NCBI GenBank assembly: GCA_016712885.1
Contig: JADJQF010000015.1
Coordinates: 186,001-250,000 of the forward strand
Source: Candidatus Flexicrinis proximus
GTDB lineage: Bacteria; Chloroflexota; Anaerolineae; Aggregatilineales; Phototrophicaceae
Length of the DNA stretch: 64,000 bases
Direction of reading: 5' to 3'
Part shown: positions 52,579 through 61,551 of the stretch, piece after piece
How positions within the stretch are numbered: the first letter of the stretch is position 1
Layout of the letters: every line of letters begins with the position of its first letter
Position numbers and translations under genes: made by a program
Notes under the pieces: model-generated
The model's input: the letters and a program-made list of their open reading frames with translations, nothing else
Told to the model about the DNA's origin: nothing
The model's database searches: none

Positions 52579-55500
52579 CTAGTTCGTCTCTGCATCGTCG
52601 AATTTCAGCCAATCCGGCAGGCTGTCGTCCTCTACATCGAAATCGGCTACCGGTGACGCGCCCTGGGTCTCTTCTTTCAGCATCGCCAGCCAGTTTGGTA
52701 GTTCGCTGAACGGGAAGCGTGCCGACCGTCGCGAGGGAGCTGCCATCGCCGGTGGGGCCAATTCTTCGTCAACCAAGGAGTTTAGCCAATTAAAGTCACT
52801 TCTGCCGCCATTGAAGAAATCCGACTCTCCGCCCAGGTCTTCCGCTTCTTCCGCGCCGTCTGAGCCGATTTCCAGCCCGGGGACCATCGCGTTCAGCCAG
52901 TCTGGCGAGTTTACCGCCGACGGGCTCAGCGTTTCCTCGACCGGCGCCTCCGGTTCCAGTAAATCGGCGTCGTCCAGGATTTCGCCTGAAAGCTCGCCTT
53001 GCGCCTGAAGCTGGCTTTCCGGGACATCTACGTCCATCTTCACTGCGGGCGCATCCGATCTGGATTCCATCAGCCAATCCGGCAGTGGATCGCCTTCCAG
53101 TTCGACCGTGGCGACGTCTTCTGTCGACTCGTCGTCTTCAAGGAAGCTCAGGTCATAAGACGGTGCATCAATGTCGGCGCTGTCCACATCGTCGCTCGCA
53201 GCGGCAAACAGGTCTGCCGCTGCGTGATCGCCGCCAAAGTCAAAATCGGTGCTCAGCTCTGGCGCTTCTTCGCTGCTTTGACCCATGAATTCCGGCGAAA
53301 CGGCCCGGGCGGCGGCATCGTCTTCGGCGCTGGCGTCCGCCGCCGCGCCTCCGGTTAGCCAGTCCAGCGAGTCTTGCGCGACAAACGCATTCGTCTGGTC
53401 GCCAACTTCTTCGAGTTCGGCCTCCAGCCAGTCCATCGAAGGTTCTTCAACCGCAGCGGCTGGTTTTTCGTCGTGTGTCACGCCGCCCAGCCAGTCCATC
53501 GCATCATCTGCTGCCGCTTCCACGCTTTCGGCGGCCCCGCTCACGGCCTCTGCTGGCGCTGCTGCGCTCAGCCAGTCCATCGCATCGTCTGCTGCCGCTT
53601 CCACGCTTTCGGCGGCTCCACTCATGGCCTCTTCCGGCGCTGCTGCGCTCAGCCAGTCCATCGCGTCATCCGCTGCCGCTTCCACGCTTTCGGCGGCCCC
53701 GCTCACGGCCTCCGCCGGCGCTGCTGCGCTCAGCCAGTCCATCGCGTCATCCGCTGCCGCTTCCACGCTTTCGGCGGCTCCACTCACGGCCTCTTCTGGC
53801 GCTGCTGCGCTCAGCCAGTCCATCGCGTCATCCGCTGCCGCTTCCACGCTTTCGGCGGCCCCGCTCACGGCCTCTGCTGGCACTGCCGCGCTGAGCCAGT
53901 CCATCGCGTCATCCGCTGCCGCTTCCACGCTTTCGGCGGCCCCGCTCACGGCCTCTGCTGGCGCTGCCGCGCTCAGCCAGTCCGCAAATTCATCCACTGC
54001 TTCGCCTTCCGTCGGCATCACGGATGCAAGCAGGTCGTCCTTGGCCCCTTCGATCTCGCCGCTGGCCGCTTCGCCCTCGCTGAACACCCAGTCCTCAGCC
54101 CCACTGACCGCTTCCTGAGCCGCCGGCGACTCGTCGCGTAGCGCCTTCATCCAGTCCGGCGCATCCACAGCTGCGTCGTCTACCGCGTCGTCCCAGACGT
54201 TGATTGACGGATCATCCTTCGCCGATAACGCTGCCGCTTCTGCTGCATCGACTGGATTATCCAGCGACGCCAGCCATTCCGGGGCCGTTTCATCGGCCGC
54301 CGCGGTTTCGGGGGCCGCGTCCCAATCGATGTCCGCCTCCGACTCGCTTGGCGTCACCGCCATCCAGTCGAAATCAGCCAGTTCGCCTGAGTCTTCGGCC
54401 TTTGGCGTCTCGTCCTCGTCATCCGGCCCACTCAGCCAATCTGGCAGTTGGTTGTCGGTCATCGGGCTGTCCCCCCCTTGTGCAGCGTCGTCGTCTTTCA
54501 CAAAAGCCAGCAGCCCGCTCTTCCCCGGCACTGGGGGTTGACTGCTCGATAACTCATCAAATGGCGAGGGCTCCTGGCTGAGTTCTGCCCCGAACTGCGC
54601 CATATCTGCTGATAATGCTGCCGTAGGCTTGAAATTGGCCTGCCCGACATCCTCCAACAAGTCTAACCCACTTTCCTTTGCCCATGCGAGCGGGTCGGCT
54701 TCGGGGTCAACTTCCTCGTCTTCGTCCATGTTCACGCCGGCCCGTTCCATCCACGCCAGGGGGTCGGCTTCCGCCTCATCGAGAGTTCGCATCTCTGCCA
54801 CACCCATCGGATCGTCCCATAGGGATGCTTCTTTGGGCGCATCGGAGGCCACATATTCGATATCATGGTCGTGCATCCACGCGAACGGATCATCGGCCGC
54901 GTCGACGGCCTGCGCCGGTTCTGCTGCCGGCTCATTCGCAAACGAGTCTCCGCCCAGCAGCGCGTCGAGGTCCGGCATCGCGTCCTCTTGCATCGCCGCA
55001 AAGTCCAGGTCGTTGCCCAGGTCGCCGCTCTCGTTGATTCCAGCCCGCATCCACGCCAGTGGATCCTCGGGATCGATGTCTGCGATATCCGGGTTCAGTG
55101 CCTCTGGCGTCTCCTCCGTCGTGCTCAAGCCGCCGAGTAGTCCCGTAAGCCCTGTCCCGCTCGACTGCGCCGCGGGTTCCGGCGACAGGTCGCTGAAGTT
55201 CGTGAAGTTCTTGAGGAAATCGTCGAATTCCTCACGGTCCGGCGTGGTCTGGTCGGTCGAGTCGGCCGTGATGGCGTTCATCCATTCTTCCGCACCGGGT
55301 TCTGCGGCCAGAGCTTCCGGCGCCGGTTCGTCACCAGCCGCCATCGCGCTTAGTTCGTCGATGACCTTCGCGCTCGTGACTTCCTCGTTCGCCATTTTCG
55401 TGCTGATCGAATCGAGCGTGTCGCCTTCGTCAGCCGCTTCGGCTTCTTCCATCCAATCCATATTCAGGTTGGGTAGCGGGGCGTTTTCCTCGACCGTCCC

Positions 55501-56547
55501 GAAAGTCGCGCCAAAATCATATTCCTCGCTGTCCGTGTCGCCGCTCACCTGTTCCGAGGCGGCGTCAGCCAGCCAGCTCAGGTCTGCCGGCATATCGGCG
55601 ACCTGTGTCGCGTCCGCCAGCCAGCTCTTATCGGCGGTATCGTTGTCTTCCAGCACCGGCTCTGCCCGGCTAAGCCAGTCAATCGTCTCTTTTTCGACCT
55701 TGGGCATCGCGGTTTCGGTCGGTTCAGCGGTCCCCAGCTGACCGAGCCAATCGGGCGCATCGGTCACGGAACGCACCGGCGCAGCCCGCACGTCCATCAG
55801 GTCAAGCATCAGCGCTTCGTCGGCCGGGGGCGAGCCGGTCGCTATCTCGAAGGCCAGGAATGGGTCGGACGATTCGACACGGCTCACGAACCGCTGTGCA
55901 TCCGACGAACGCCCCTGCGCCTTCCAGAATTCCGCCAGCATCCGGTTGGCCTCGACGCAGTCCGGGAGCTGCTTCAGCAGGTCTGTTGCCGCCCGTGCCG
56001 CCTCGATCCCATCCCCGGACTGGAGATGGATCTGCATCTTCAGGATACGCATGTCCGCGCGCGCGGGATCAGCGGCAAGCGCCGCGTTCAGTGTCGAAAT
56101 CGCCTGCTGGTTCAATCCGCTGCGCCATTGCTGACGCGCGGCAATATATTGCGTCTGTGGTAACCGGGCGTTCGCGCGGTCATTAAAGGTCCGATGCGCG
56201 TCCCGCAGCAGTTGAATCACGTCCTGATTGTTCGGGTCCTGCTCGTAAGCCCGTTCCAGTAACGCGATCGTCTGGTCGCCATGTCCGCGCTGCCGGGCCA
56301 CCCAGCTTAATCCCACATACGCGTCCGACGCGCGGGGTTCCATCGAAAGCACTGTCGCATACGTCGACTCCGACTCTGCGTAGCGCCCGCCTTCAAATTG
56401 GGACTTGGCAAGCCGGCGGAGAATCGCAAGATTCTTCGGGTATTTTGCGAGGATGTGCTTACAATGAGCCTCCGCCTGCTCATACTGGCGGCGGCTTAAC
56501 AGGTCATCCACATGCGCAATGTAAGCTTTTAGCGTTATATCCGCCAT
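52579..56547 (-). CDS. giant acidic TPR protein with DWL motifs and 27-residue repeats
   Basis: A 1322-residue protein. Residues 1-230 are TPR units (AYIAHVDDLLSRRQYEQAEAH, SESTYATVLSMEPRASDAYV, LNQQAISTLNAALAADP). The remaining 1,090 residues are acidic and apparently disordered, with more than 20 W-L/M motifs preceded by an acidic or small residue (PDWLGQL, IDWLSRAE, SWLADA, MDWMEEA, LAWMRAG, PEWLASL, LPDWLMES, PDWLKFDD). Six tandem copies of a 27-residue unit lie near residues 855-1020. Expressed as the first gene of a run with the 770-residue relative and perhaps ndk. Role unknown; probable multivalent scaffold. Confidence 0.78.
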   Translation of the reverse strand: MADITLKAYIAHVDDLLSRRQYEQAEAHCKHILAKYPKNLAILRRLAKSQFEGGRYAESESTYATVLSMEPRASDAYVGLSWVARQRGHGDQTIALLERAYEQDPNNQDVIQLLRDAHRTFNDRANARLPQTQYIAARQQWRSGLNQQAISTLNAALAADPARADMRILKMQIHLQSGDGIEAARAATDLLKQLPDCVEANRMLAEFWKAQGRSSDAQRFVSRVESSDPFLAFEIATGSPPADEALMLDLMDVRAAPVRSVTDAPDWLGQLGTAEPTETAMPKVEKETIDWLSRAEPVLEDNDTADKSWLADATQVADMPADLSWLADAASEQVSGDTDSEEYDFGATFGTVEENAPLPNLNMDWMEEAEAADEGDTLDSISTKMANEEVTSAKVIDELSAMAAGDEPAPEALAAEPGAEEWMNAITADSTDQTTPDREEFDDFLKNFTNFSDLSPEPAAQSSGTGLTGLLGGLSTTEETPEALNPDIADIDPEDPLAWMRAGINESGDLGNDLDFAAMQEDAMPDLDALLGGDSFANEPAAEPAQAVDAADDPFAWMHDHDIEYVASDAPKEASLWDDPMGVAEMRTLDEAEADPLAWMERAGVNMDEDEEVDPEADPLAWAKESGLDLLEDVGQANFKPTAALSADMAQFGAELSQEPSPFDELSSSQPPVPGKSGLLAFVKDDDAAQGGDSPMTDNQLPDWLSGPDDEDETPKAEDSGELADFDWMAVTPSESEADIDWDAAPETAAADETAPEWLASLDNPVDAAEAAALSAKDDPSINVWDDAVDDAAVDAPDWMKALRDESPAAQEAVSGAEDWVFSEGEAASGEIEGAKDDLLASVMPTEGEAVDEFADWLSAAAPAEAVSGAAESVEAAADDAMDWLSAAVPAEAVSGAAESVEAAADDAMDWLSAAAPEEAVSGAAESVEAAADDAMDWLSAAAPAEAVSGAAESVEAAADDAMDWLSAAAPEEAMSGAAESVEAAADDAMDWLSAAAPAEAVSGAAESVEAAADDAMDWLGGVTHDEKPAAAVEEPSMDWLEAELEEVGDQTNAFVAQDSLDWLTGGAAADASAEDDAAARAVSPEFMGQSSEEAPELSTDFDFGGDHAAADLFAAASDDVDSADIDAPSYDLSFLEDDESTEDVATVELEGDPLPDWLMESRSDAPAVKMDVDVPESQLQAQGELSGEILDDADLLEPEAPVEETLSPSAVNSPDWLNAMVPGLEIGSDGAEEAEDLGGESDFFNGGRSDFNWLNSLVDEELAPPAMAAPSRRSARFPFSELPNWLAMLKEETQGASPVADFDVEDDSLPDWLKFDDAETN
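53488..53983 (-). repeat. six tandem 81-bp repeats inside the giant TPR gene
   Basis: CAGCCAGTCC recurs at 53488, 53569, 53650, 53731, 53812, 53893 and 53974, exactly 81 bp apart. On the minus strand each unit encodes MDWLSAA.P.EA.SGAAES then VEAAADDA. Units differ at only a few positions (A/V, A/E, V/M), so the array has expanded recently. Confidence 0.92.
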
Positions 56548-56636
56548 GAGTTCCCGTCGTTCCGCTGGCTATAATCACATGGTAATGCGAGTATAACACA
56601 GACAATCCCACGTAGCTTGCAAAGAAAAGTTGTCCT

Positions 56637-57761
56637 ATGCGTTGTATTTCAGTTTTGATACTTTTGTCGCTGACCCTTTCGGGTTCCGCCCAGGACTCCC
56701 CGCCGACGCTGGCCGACTTTTGGGACGGCCGCGCCGAATGGGTACTGCTCTCTGCCGACGTAGGCCTGCCGGTCGGTGAATCCGACACCATCGCGCGTGG
56801 TGACGGCACATTCTGGTCGTATCTGCATGCCAGTACCCAATCTGCCGGCGTGATCGATCAGTGCGGCCAGACCGTCGCCTTCCCCGGCTGCCTCACCCGC
56901 TGGGAAAGCACCGATGGCGGCCAGTCGTTCTCGCTTCCGGTGGCCGTGTGCAGCCTGCCTTGCGGCGCCTGTCCCTGCGACGACCAGCGCGACCACACCT
57001 CTGTCGAGCGTGCCGCGCAGCAGTATCCGCGTGTCGTCGTCGACGAGGGCCGCTACTACATGGCCTACGAGTGGCACGCCCAGGTCATCCTCCGCACCTC
57101 CGACGACGGCCTTGTCTGGTCGGATTGGGATTACCTGCTCACCCCTGGCGGCACGTTTCCATCCAGTTTCGCGCCTTGTTCCGTGACCGAAACCATCGGC
57201 CCGCACCCCAACATTCGCGGTCAGCTTGACGACTGTCTCGTCGGCGCGCCACCCGGCCTGTACATCGAAGGCGACACCCTCTATGTCTTTGTTGCCGCCG
57301 GCTCCGCCCCGGCCCACATGCGCTGCTATAAGGGCGACAAGCACGGTGATCTCGCGAGACTTGAACGCTGCACCACCGATCCGTTGTTCAGCGGCGCCTC
57401 GGAGTACGGGCCGCTCGATGCCCGTGGCGCGCAAGCCCATCCTTATTTTGACTTCCGCTACGTTTCGTCCGCCGACGTCCTCAAGGTCGGTGACCGCTAT
57501 TACATGGCGTACGAGGGGATCCGCGGGCCAGAATTCCTCGAAGCGGGCATGGACACCCAGTACGGCCTTGGGTTTGCCCGCTCGGTCGGCTCGCAGATCG
57601 ACGGCCCGTGGGAACGATTTCCTGCCAATCCCGTCTTGCAGGAGATGGGCTTCTGGGTCGGTATCGGCCACGCCGACCTCCTGACCGTGGCAGGTGAGAC
57701 CCGCATGATGACCCAGACCGGCGAAAATATCCGTGGGCTGTATGTTTTACGGTGGCGCTAG
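56637..57761 (+). CDS. secreted beta-propeller protein (GH43/sialidase-like)
   Basis: A 374-residue exported protein; the signal peptide ends LSGSAQ-DSP. The body repeats the blade pattern of five-bladed propeller glycosidases: RWESTDGGQSFSLP, GRYYMAYEWHAQVILRTSDDG, LVWSDWDY, GDRYYMAYEGIRGP and DGPWERFPANPVLQ. These are like GH43/GH32/GH130-type or sialidase-like folds. Eight or so cysteines (CSLPCGACPCDD) suggest disulfides. Catalytic acids cannot be assigned with confidence. Divergent from the giant TPR gene. Confidence 0.68.
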   Translation: MRCISVLILLSLTLSGSAQDSPPTLADFWDGRAEWVLLSADVGLPVGESDTIARGDGTFWSYLHASTQSAGVIDQCGQTVAFPGCLTRWESTDGGQSFSLPVAVCSLPCGACPCDDQRDHTSVERAAQQYPRVVVDEGRYYMAYEWHAQVILRTSDDGLVWSDWDYLLTPGGTFPSSFAPCSVTETIGPHPNIRGQLDDCLVGAPPGLYIEGDTLYVFVAAGSAPAHMRCYKGDKHGDLARLERCTTDPLFSGASEYGPLDARGAQAHPYFDFRYVSSADVLKVGDRYYMAYEGIRGPEFLEAGMDTQYGLGFARSVGSQIDGPWERFPANPVLQEMGFWVGIGHADLLTVAGETRMMTQTGENIRGLYVLRWR

Positions 57762-57773
57762 TCCGGGTATAAT
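57746..57773 (+). promoter_or_regulatory. promoter of the TIR-domain gene
   Basis: A perfect TATAAT at 57768-57773 with TTTACG (57746-57751) 16 bp upstream, inside the 3' end of the preceding gene. The TIR start codon is 29 bp downstream. Confidence 0.6.
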
Positions 57774-57802
57774 TCGCGTTAAGAACTTGCAAAGGCTCGT
57801 TT

Positions 57803-58690
57803 ATGAACCCTAAACACGTGTTTATCTCTTATAAACACGAGGAGCATTCGCGTCTTCTACTCGAGACGCTCGTTGGAAAACTCAAGGATCACGGCTACGC
57901 AGTCTGGTATGACAAGCACATCGATGGAGGCAGCCGCTGGCGAATCGAAATCGACCGTGCGCTGGATGCCGCTTTCGCCGTGATTGTCATTGTCACGCCG
58001 GCCTCCTCGAATTCGACTTACGTCATCTACGAGTGGGCCTACGCGCTCGCCACCCGAAAGGCCGTCATCCCGATCCTGCTTGAAGGCGATCGCACCACCA
58101 TTCATCCACGCATCGACGAACTGCACTTCCGCGACTTCCGCAAGCAGTTCAAAGAAGAATGGGAGGAGGTTCTGCAGGACATTGAAAACGAGGCGCGTAT
58201 CGCCGGGATCCAGAGCGCCGTCGGCTGGTCCGAGCGCGCGCCGACCCAGCCCTCACGAACCGACGAAATCCCCGTTGTCCGCGTTCTGAGCGAGGATGAT
58301 CACGAGCTGTTAACCGAGTTTTTCCGCCTGGTTCCTGACCGCCTCATCAGCAAGCTCCAGGTGATGGACCTGCTGGAGAGCAGAGACCTCGACGGCACGC
58401 GCAGTTTCACTACGCTCCTGTCCTGGATCATCGCCCTCCACGACTACACGGATGGCCAGCCTTTCGACAAAATGGCCGACCGGCGGCTGGCAGACCTGCT
58501 GGGCGCCACCTGCCGCAAAATCCTCTTTCTTGAATCGAAGCACAACGAGTCCTCGTCGTCCGATGATGATGAATTTATCGACTACGACGAAGCTGAAACC
58601 GGTCGTGTCGCCATCACCGAACTGCAGGCCGCCTACCGCAAGCTGCGCACCTATATCTCACGGTCGTATCCCGGCTTTCACCTGCCCTAG
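57803..58690 (+). CDS. TIR-domain protein
   Basis: A 295-residue protein with an N-terminal TIR domain (about 4-140): KHVFISYKHEE (box 1), GYAVWYDKHIDGGSRW, then AVIVIVTPASSNSTYVIYEWAYAL with the candidate NADase glutamate E77, and RKAVIPILLE. Bacterial TIR domains hydrolyse NAD+ or make signalling nucleotides, often in immunity. The C-terminal 150 residues are helical, with an unusual acidic-serine patch (ESSSSDDDEFIDYDE); I recognise no effector or sensor domain there. It has its own promoter and no partner gene in the same direction, so the trigger is unknown. Confidence 0.85.
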   Translation: MNPKHVFISYKHEEHSRLLLETLVGKLKDHGYAVWYDKHIDGGSRWRIEIDRALDAAFAVIVIVTPASSNSTYVIYEWAYALATRKAVIPILLEGDRTTIHPRIDELHFRDFRKQFKEEWEEVLQDIENEARIAGIQSAVGWSERAPTQPSRTDEIPVVRVLSEDDHELLTEFFRLVPDRLISKLQVMDLLESRDLDGTRSFTTLLSWIIALHDYTDGQPFDKMADRRLADLLGATCRKILFLESKHNESSSSDDDEFIDYDEAETGRVAITELQAAYRKLRTYISRSYPGFHLP

Positions 58691-58862
58691 GGCGTGTGCT
58701 GCACGTTCGATGGAGTCCCGTCCCCACCCCGGCAGGAGGTTGCGCTCCTTCGCCTCCCACTGTGACGTCAACTGGCGTTCCAGTCGATTTCGCAGAGAGG
58801 GGAGTCCAGAGGGCGTAAGCCCTTTCGCAGCGGCGTGGAGGCAGCGCTTCCGCAATCCAGGG
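58691..58862 (+). repeat. dispersed structured intergenic repeat, copy E
   Basis: It contains GTGTGCTGCACGTTCGATGG, AGTCCCGTCCCCACCCCGGC and AGGAGGTTGCGCTCCT. An internal CTGG/CCAG hairpin and the right module GGGGAGTCCAGAGGGCGTAA, GCCCTTTCGC and GGCGTGGAGGCAGCGCTTCC follow. Fullest copy of the family; lies between convergent genes. Confidence 0.72.
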
Positions 58863-58873
58863 GCATATCAGTC

Positions 58874-59401
58874 TTAAAACGTGAACGTCGGGTTTTTAAA
58901 CGGGATCAGCGCCAGCGTCACCGCTGGCGTATAGAAATCCGCCCGCGTGATCACATCCCCGGTGAGCAGCCCAACCGAGCCATTCTTGCGCTTACTGTCC
59001 GACTTTCCAAACACGCGGTCGTCCGCGTCCCCCAGTTCGAGTCCCTCGAACTTAATAAGCGCCGTCACTTCTCGTGGCAGCACAAACGACCCACTCCGCG
59101 CCTTGCCCATCTTGCCGGCCCGGTCAATGATGACCACCCATGCCATCGCCAGCAGGTCGTCGTCCAGTTCCTCGACTCCACCCTCGATCCCGACTGCGAA
59201 ATCTGCTTCAGGATGCAGCGACCGGGCGGCCTGCGCGCGGTTGATCGCGCCCCGCAGCGTCTCCTCGTTCCCGAACGGCTGATCCGACACGCCGGACACC
59301 ACCTCGACCCCCAACGCCTCGGCCTGGCCGAACAGTGCCGTGATTCCCCGCCTTGCGCTCTCGATCTTGACCGGATTCGTGGACGCAACAATGATCCGCA
59401 T
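58874..59401 (-). CDS. yjjX: inosine/xanthosine triphosphatase (YjjX family)
   Basis: A 175-residue NTPase. MRIIVASTNPVKIESARRGI, then SDQPFGNEETLRGAINRA and ADFAVGIEGGVEEL match YjjX/PF01931 throughout, as does GSVGLLTGDVITRADFY. The family hydrolyses non-canonical ITP and XTP. The normal length is about 170-180. It starts 3 bp after the stop of the CPBP protease gene, so they are cotranscribed. Confidence 0.92.
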   Translation of the reverse strand: MRIIVASTNPVKIESARRGITALFGQAEALGVEVVSGVSDQPFGNEETLRGAINRAQAARSLHPEADFAVGIEGGVEELDDDLLAMAWVVIIDRAGKMGKARSGSFVLPREVTALIKFEGLELGDADDRVFGKSDSKRKNGSVGLLTGDVITRADFYTPAVTLALIPFKNPTFTF

Positions 59402-59404
59402 CGC

Positions 59405-60157
59405 TTATCCTATCAGTGTCAGTGCGCGGGCGATGAAAAACAGGCCCAACCCCATTTGCGCGAAGATCGAGGCTCGCGTCGAGCCGGTATAGGCCCGTAC
59501 TGCTCCGATATACAGGCCGCACAGAACCGGCAGCAGCAGCGTATACCACCACGTCGCGAAGTTCCCCTCGCCCGGCGTCGAGTACGCCACCAGATGGAAG
59601 ATGCCGTGCCACACCGCCGTCATCACGAACCCTTCGACCGGCCCGAGTGTCGCCCGCAGCGCCGGATATGCCACGCCGCGGAATACCAGTCCTTCAGCCA
59701 CCGGCTGGAACACCACCAGCAGCAGCCCGGTCATCAGCCAGGTCGGCAGGTTGTCACCCACCGCCGGCCCGGCCGCCGAGTTGAACAGCGGCACAAACTC
59801 ACCGATCACCGACGGCGTGCCTGTCACGAACAGGCTCAGCAGGTCCAGCACTGCCCCGACTCCAAAACTGAGCAGGATGATCAGCTGCCAGCGCGGAATT
59901 GGCTGGGTCAGCGCCAGCGCCCGCCCATCGGCCTCGGTCCGGTTCCGCGCCAGCGTCAGGTACAGCGCGATCAGCACCATCCCGATAATCCACGACAGCA
60001 CGATCCTGAACGGCGTCTGCTCGCCTAGCAGCGATCCGACCGTTGTGCCGATGATGATCGCGGCAAACGCGCCGACCGCCGCCCCGGTCGCATACACGAC
60101 ATTCCACGGCGGAGTCGGTTCGGGCTGCGCAATACGCTGCATAATGCGTCGAAACAT
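59405..60157 (-). CDS. CPBP family intramembrane metalloprotease
   Basis: A 250-residue membrane protein with about eight helices. Motif 1 is VAEGLVFRGVAYP and motif 2 is WHGIFHL, the hallmark blocks of the CAAX-protease/bacteriocin-processing (CPBP) family. The canonical EExxxR reads EGxxxR here, so the second glutamate is glycine; catalytic status is therefore uncertain. It sits 3 bp upstream of yjjX. Substrate unknown. Confidence 0.8.
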   Translation of the reverse strand: MFRRIMQRIAQPEPTPPWNVVYATGAAVGAFAAIIIGTTVGSLLGEQTPFRIVLSWIIGMVLIALYLTLARNRTEADGRALALTQPIPRWQLIILLSFGVGAVLDLLSLFVTGTPSVIGEFVPLFNSAAGPAVGDNLPTWLMTGLLLVVFQPVAEGLVFRGVAYPALRATLGPVEGFVMTAVWHGIFHLVAYSTPGEGNFATWWYTLLLPVLCGLYIGAVRAYTGSTRASIFAQMGLGLFFIARALTLIG

Positions 60158-60406
60158 GGTTAAATTCCTTGGCTGACATCACGCCGAAAGCGTACCAGAG
60201 CCAGCAGACCCGCGCAATTGCGGTACAGTCTGCGGGCGCGATTTTCCATCCGGTTCGTTACTGGCAGTGCCTGCAGCCGCGAACGGTGGTACTCTCCTAG
60301 TGCGAGTTTGGACGCCCGCGCCGTCGGCCATGATCCGGCCGCGCCGCTGCCAGCGTTAGCGCATCTCTGATTTCTTCTGGCTTTATCCGGTTACAGAAGG
60401 TTCCTC

Positions 60407-61483
60407 ATGCTCGATCAGCTTCCCGTCTTTGCCAGCATGTCCCCCGGCCTCCGGGAACTCATCCTGCGTTTAGTCGCCCTCATCGCCGCGTTAATTCTGA
60501 TCTTCCTCGCGCGCCGCATCGTGACCGTGCTGGCCTTGATCCCGCTGCGGAAACTCAATGAGCGCTTCAACACCAGCACGCCTGAGCGCCTGCTTGGGAT
60601 CGTCCTCGGGCCGGTACGTCTGGTATTGATCGCCGTCGCCATGACAGTCAGTGTTCAGCTCCTGATCCCCAACGACACCTTCTTTGGCGGTTTCGTCAAC
60701 GTCATGTCGCGCACCCTCATCACCTTTGCCGTCCTGACCCTCATTTACCGCCTCGTCGATCTGCTCCTCCCGTCCGGCAATCAGCTGGCATCTATCACCG
60801 GCATCCGGGTCGAGGAACGCCTGATCCCCTTCCTGCGCGTCGGCGTCAAGCTCTTTGTTCTGGCCATCGGCATCGTCGTCATCATTCAGGAGTTGGGATA
60901 CGACGTCTCTGGCCTGATCGCCGGTATCGGTGTCGGCGGTTTGGCGATCTCTCTCGCCGCGCAGGACACCATCGCCAACCTCTTCGGCTTCGCCTCGATC
61001 GTCGGCGACAGCCCGTTTTCGGTCGGGGAGTATGTCAAAACCCCCGACGCCGAAGGAACCGTCGAGCACGTCGGGCTGCGCTCCACCCGCCTGCGCCAAA
61101 CCGACCAGACCCTCATCACCCTGCCCAACAACAAACTCGCCAACAGCGCTATCAGCAATATGTCGCGTATGTCCAAGCGCCGTGTCGACATCCTGCTCCG
61201 CATGAGCTACGACACGTCCAGCAGCCAAATGACCCAGCTCCTCACCAGCATCCGCGATCTCCTCAACCACTGGCCTTCCGTCGAGCCGGAGTCGCAGCAG
61301 GTCTTCTTCAGCAAATTCAGCGATCACGCGCTGGAGGTCATCGTCCGCTGCTTCATCCGCAGGCTCACCTGGGCCGAAATGATGGCCGAGCAGGAAGCCA
61401 TCCAGATCCGCGTCATGCAGATCATCGAGGAGTCGCACCTCACACTCGCCCCGCCTATGCAGTCGATCCCACCCGGCCAATAA
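60407..61483 (+). CDS. MscS family mechanosensitive channel
   Basis: A 358-residue small-conductance channel. It has four to five membrane helices, the pore-lining region VGGLAISLAAQDTIANLFG and the first beta domain SPFSVGEYVKTPDAEGTVEHV, followed by RLRQTDQTLITLPNNKLANS and a C-terminal cytoplasmic alpha/beta domain. It releases osmolytes under hypo-osmotic shock. The 249 bp between the CPBP gene and this start show no recognised feature. Confidence 0.92.
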   Translation: MLDQLPVFASMSPGLRELILRLVALIAALILIFLARRIVTVLALIPLRKLNERFNTSTPERLLGIVLGPVRLVLIAVAMTVSVQLLIPNDTFFGGFVNVMSRTLITFAVLTLIYRLVDLLLPSGNQLASITGIRVEERLIPFLRVGVKLFVLAIGIVVIIQELGYDVSGLIAGIGVGGLAISLAAQDTIANLFGFASIVGDSPFSVGEYVKTPDAEGTVEHVGLRSTRLRQTDQTLITLPNNKLANSAISNMSRMSKRRVDILLRMSYDTSSSQMTQLLTSIRDLLNHWPSVEPESQQVFFSKFSDHALEVIVRCFIRRLTWAEMMAEQEAIQIRVMQIIEESHLTLAPPMQSIPPGQ

Positions 61484-61551
61484 AGCCACGCCGGCAGCCT
61501 TCACTCTGCATCTGCACGGGTCTGCGTCCTGACCTCGCGTCTATTGGCCGA

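Noticed and set aside
53488..53983. CRISPR array
   Set aside because: The 81-bp units are contiguous and coding, with no unique spacers.
53285..54118. Plus-strand Ser/Ala-rich open frame antisense to the giant TPR gene
   Set aside because: It mirrors the tandem repeats of the minus-strand gene; composition is a by-product of the antisense frame.
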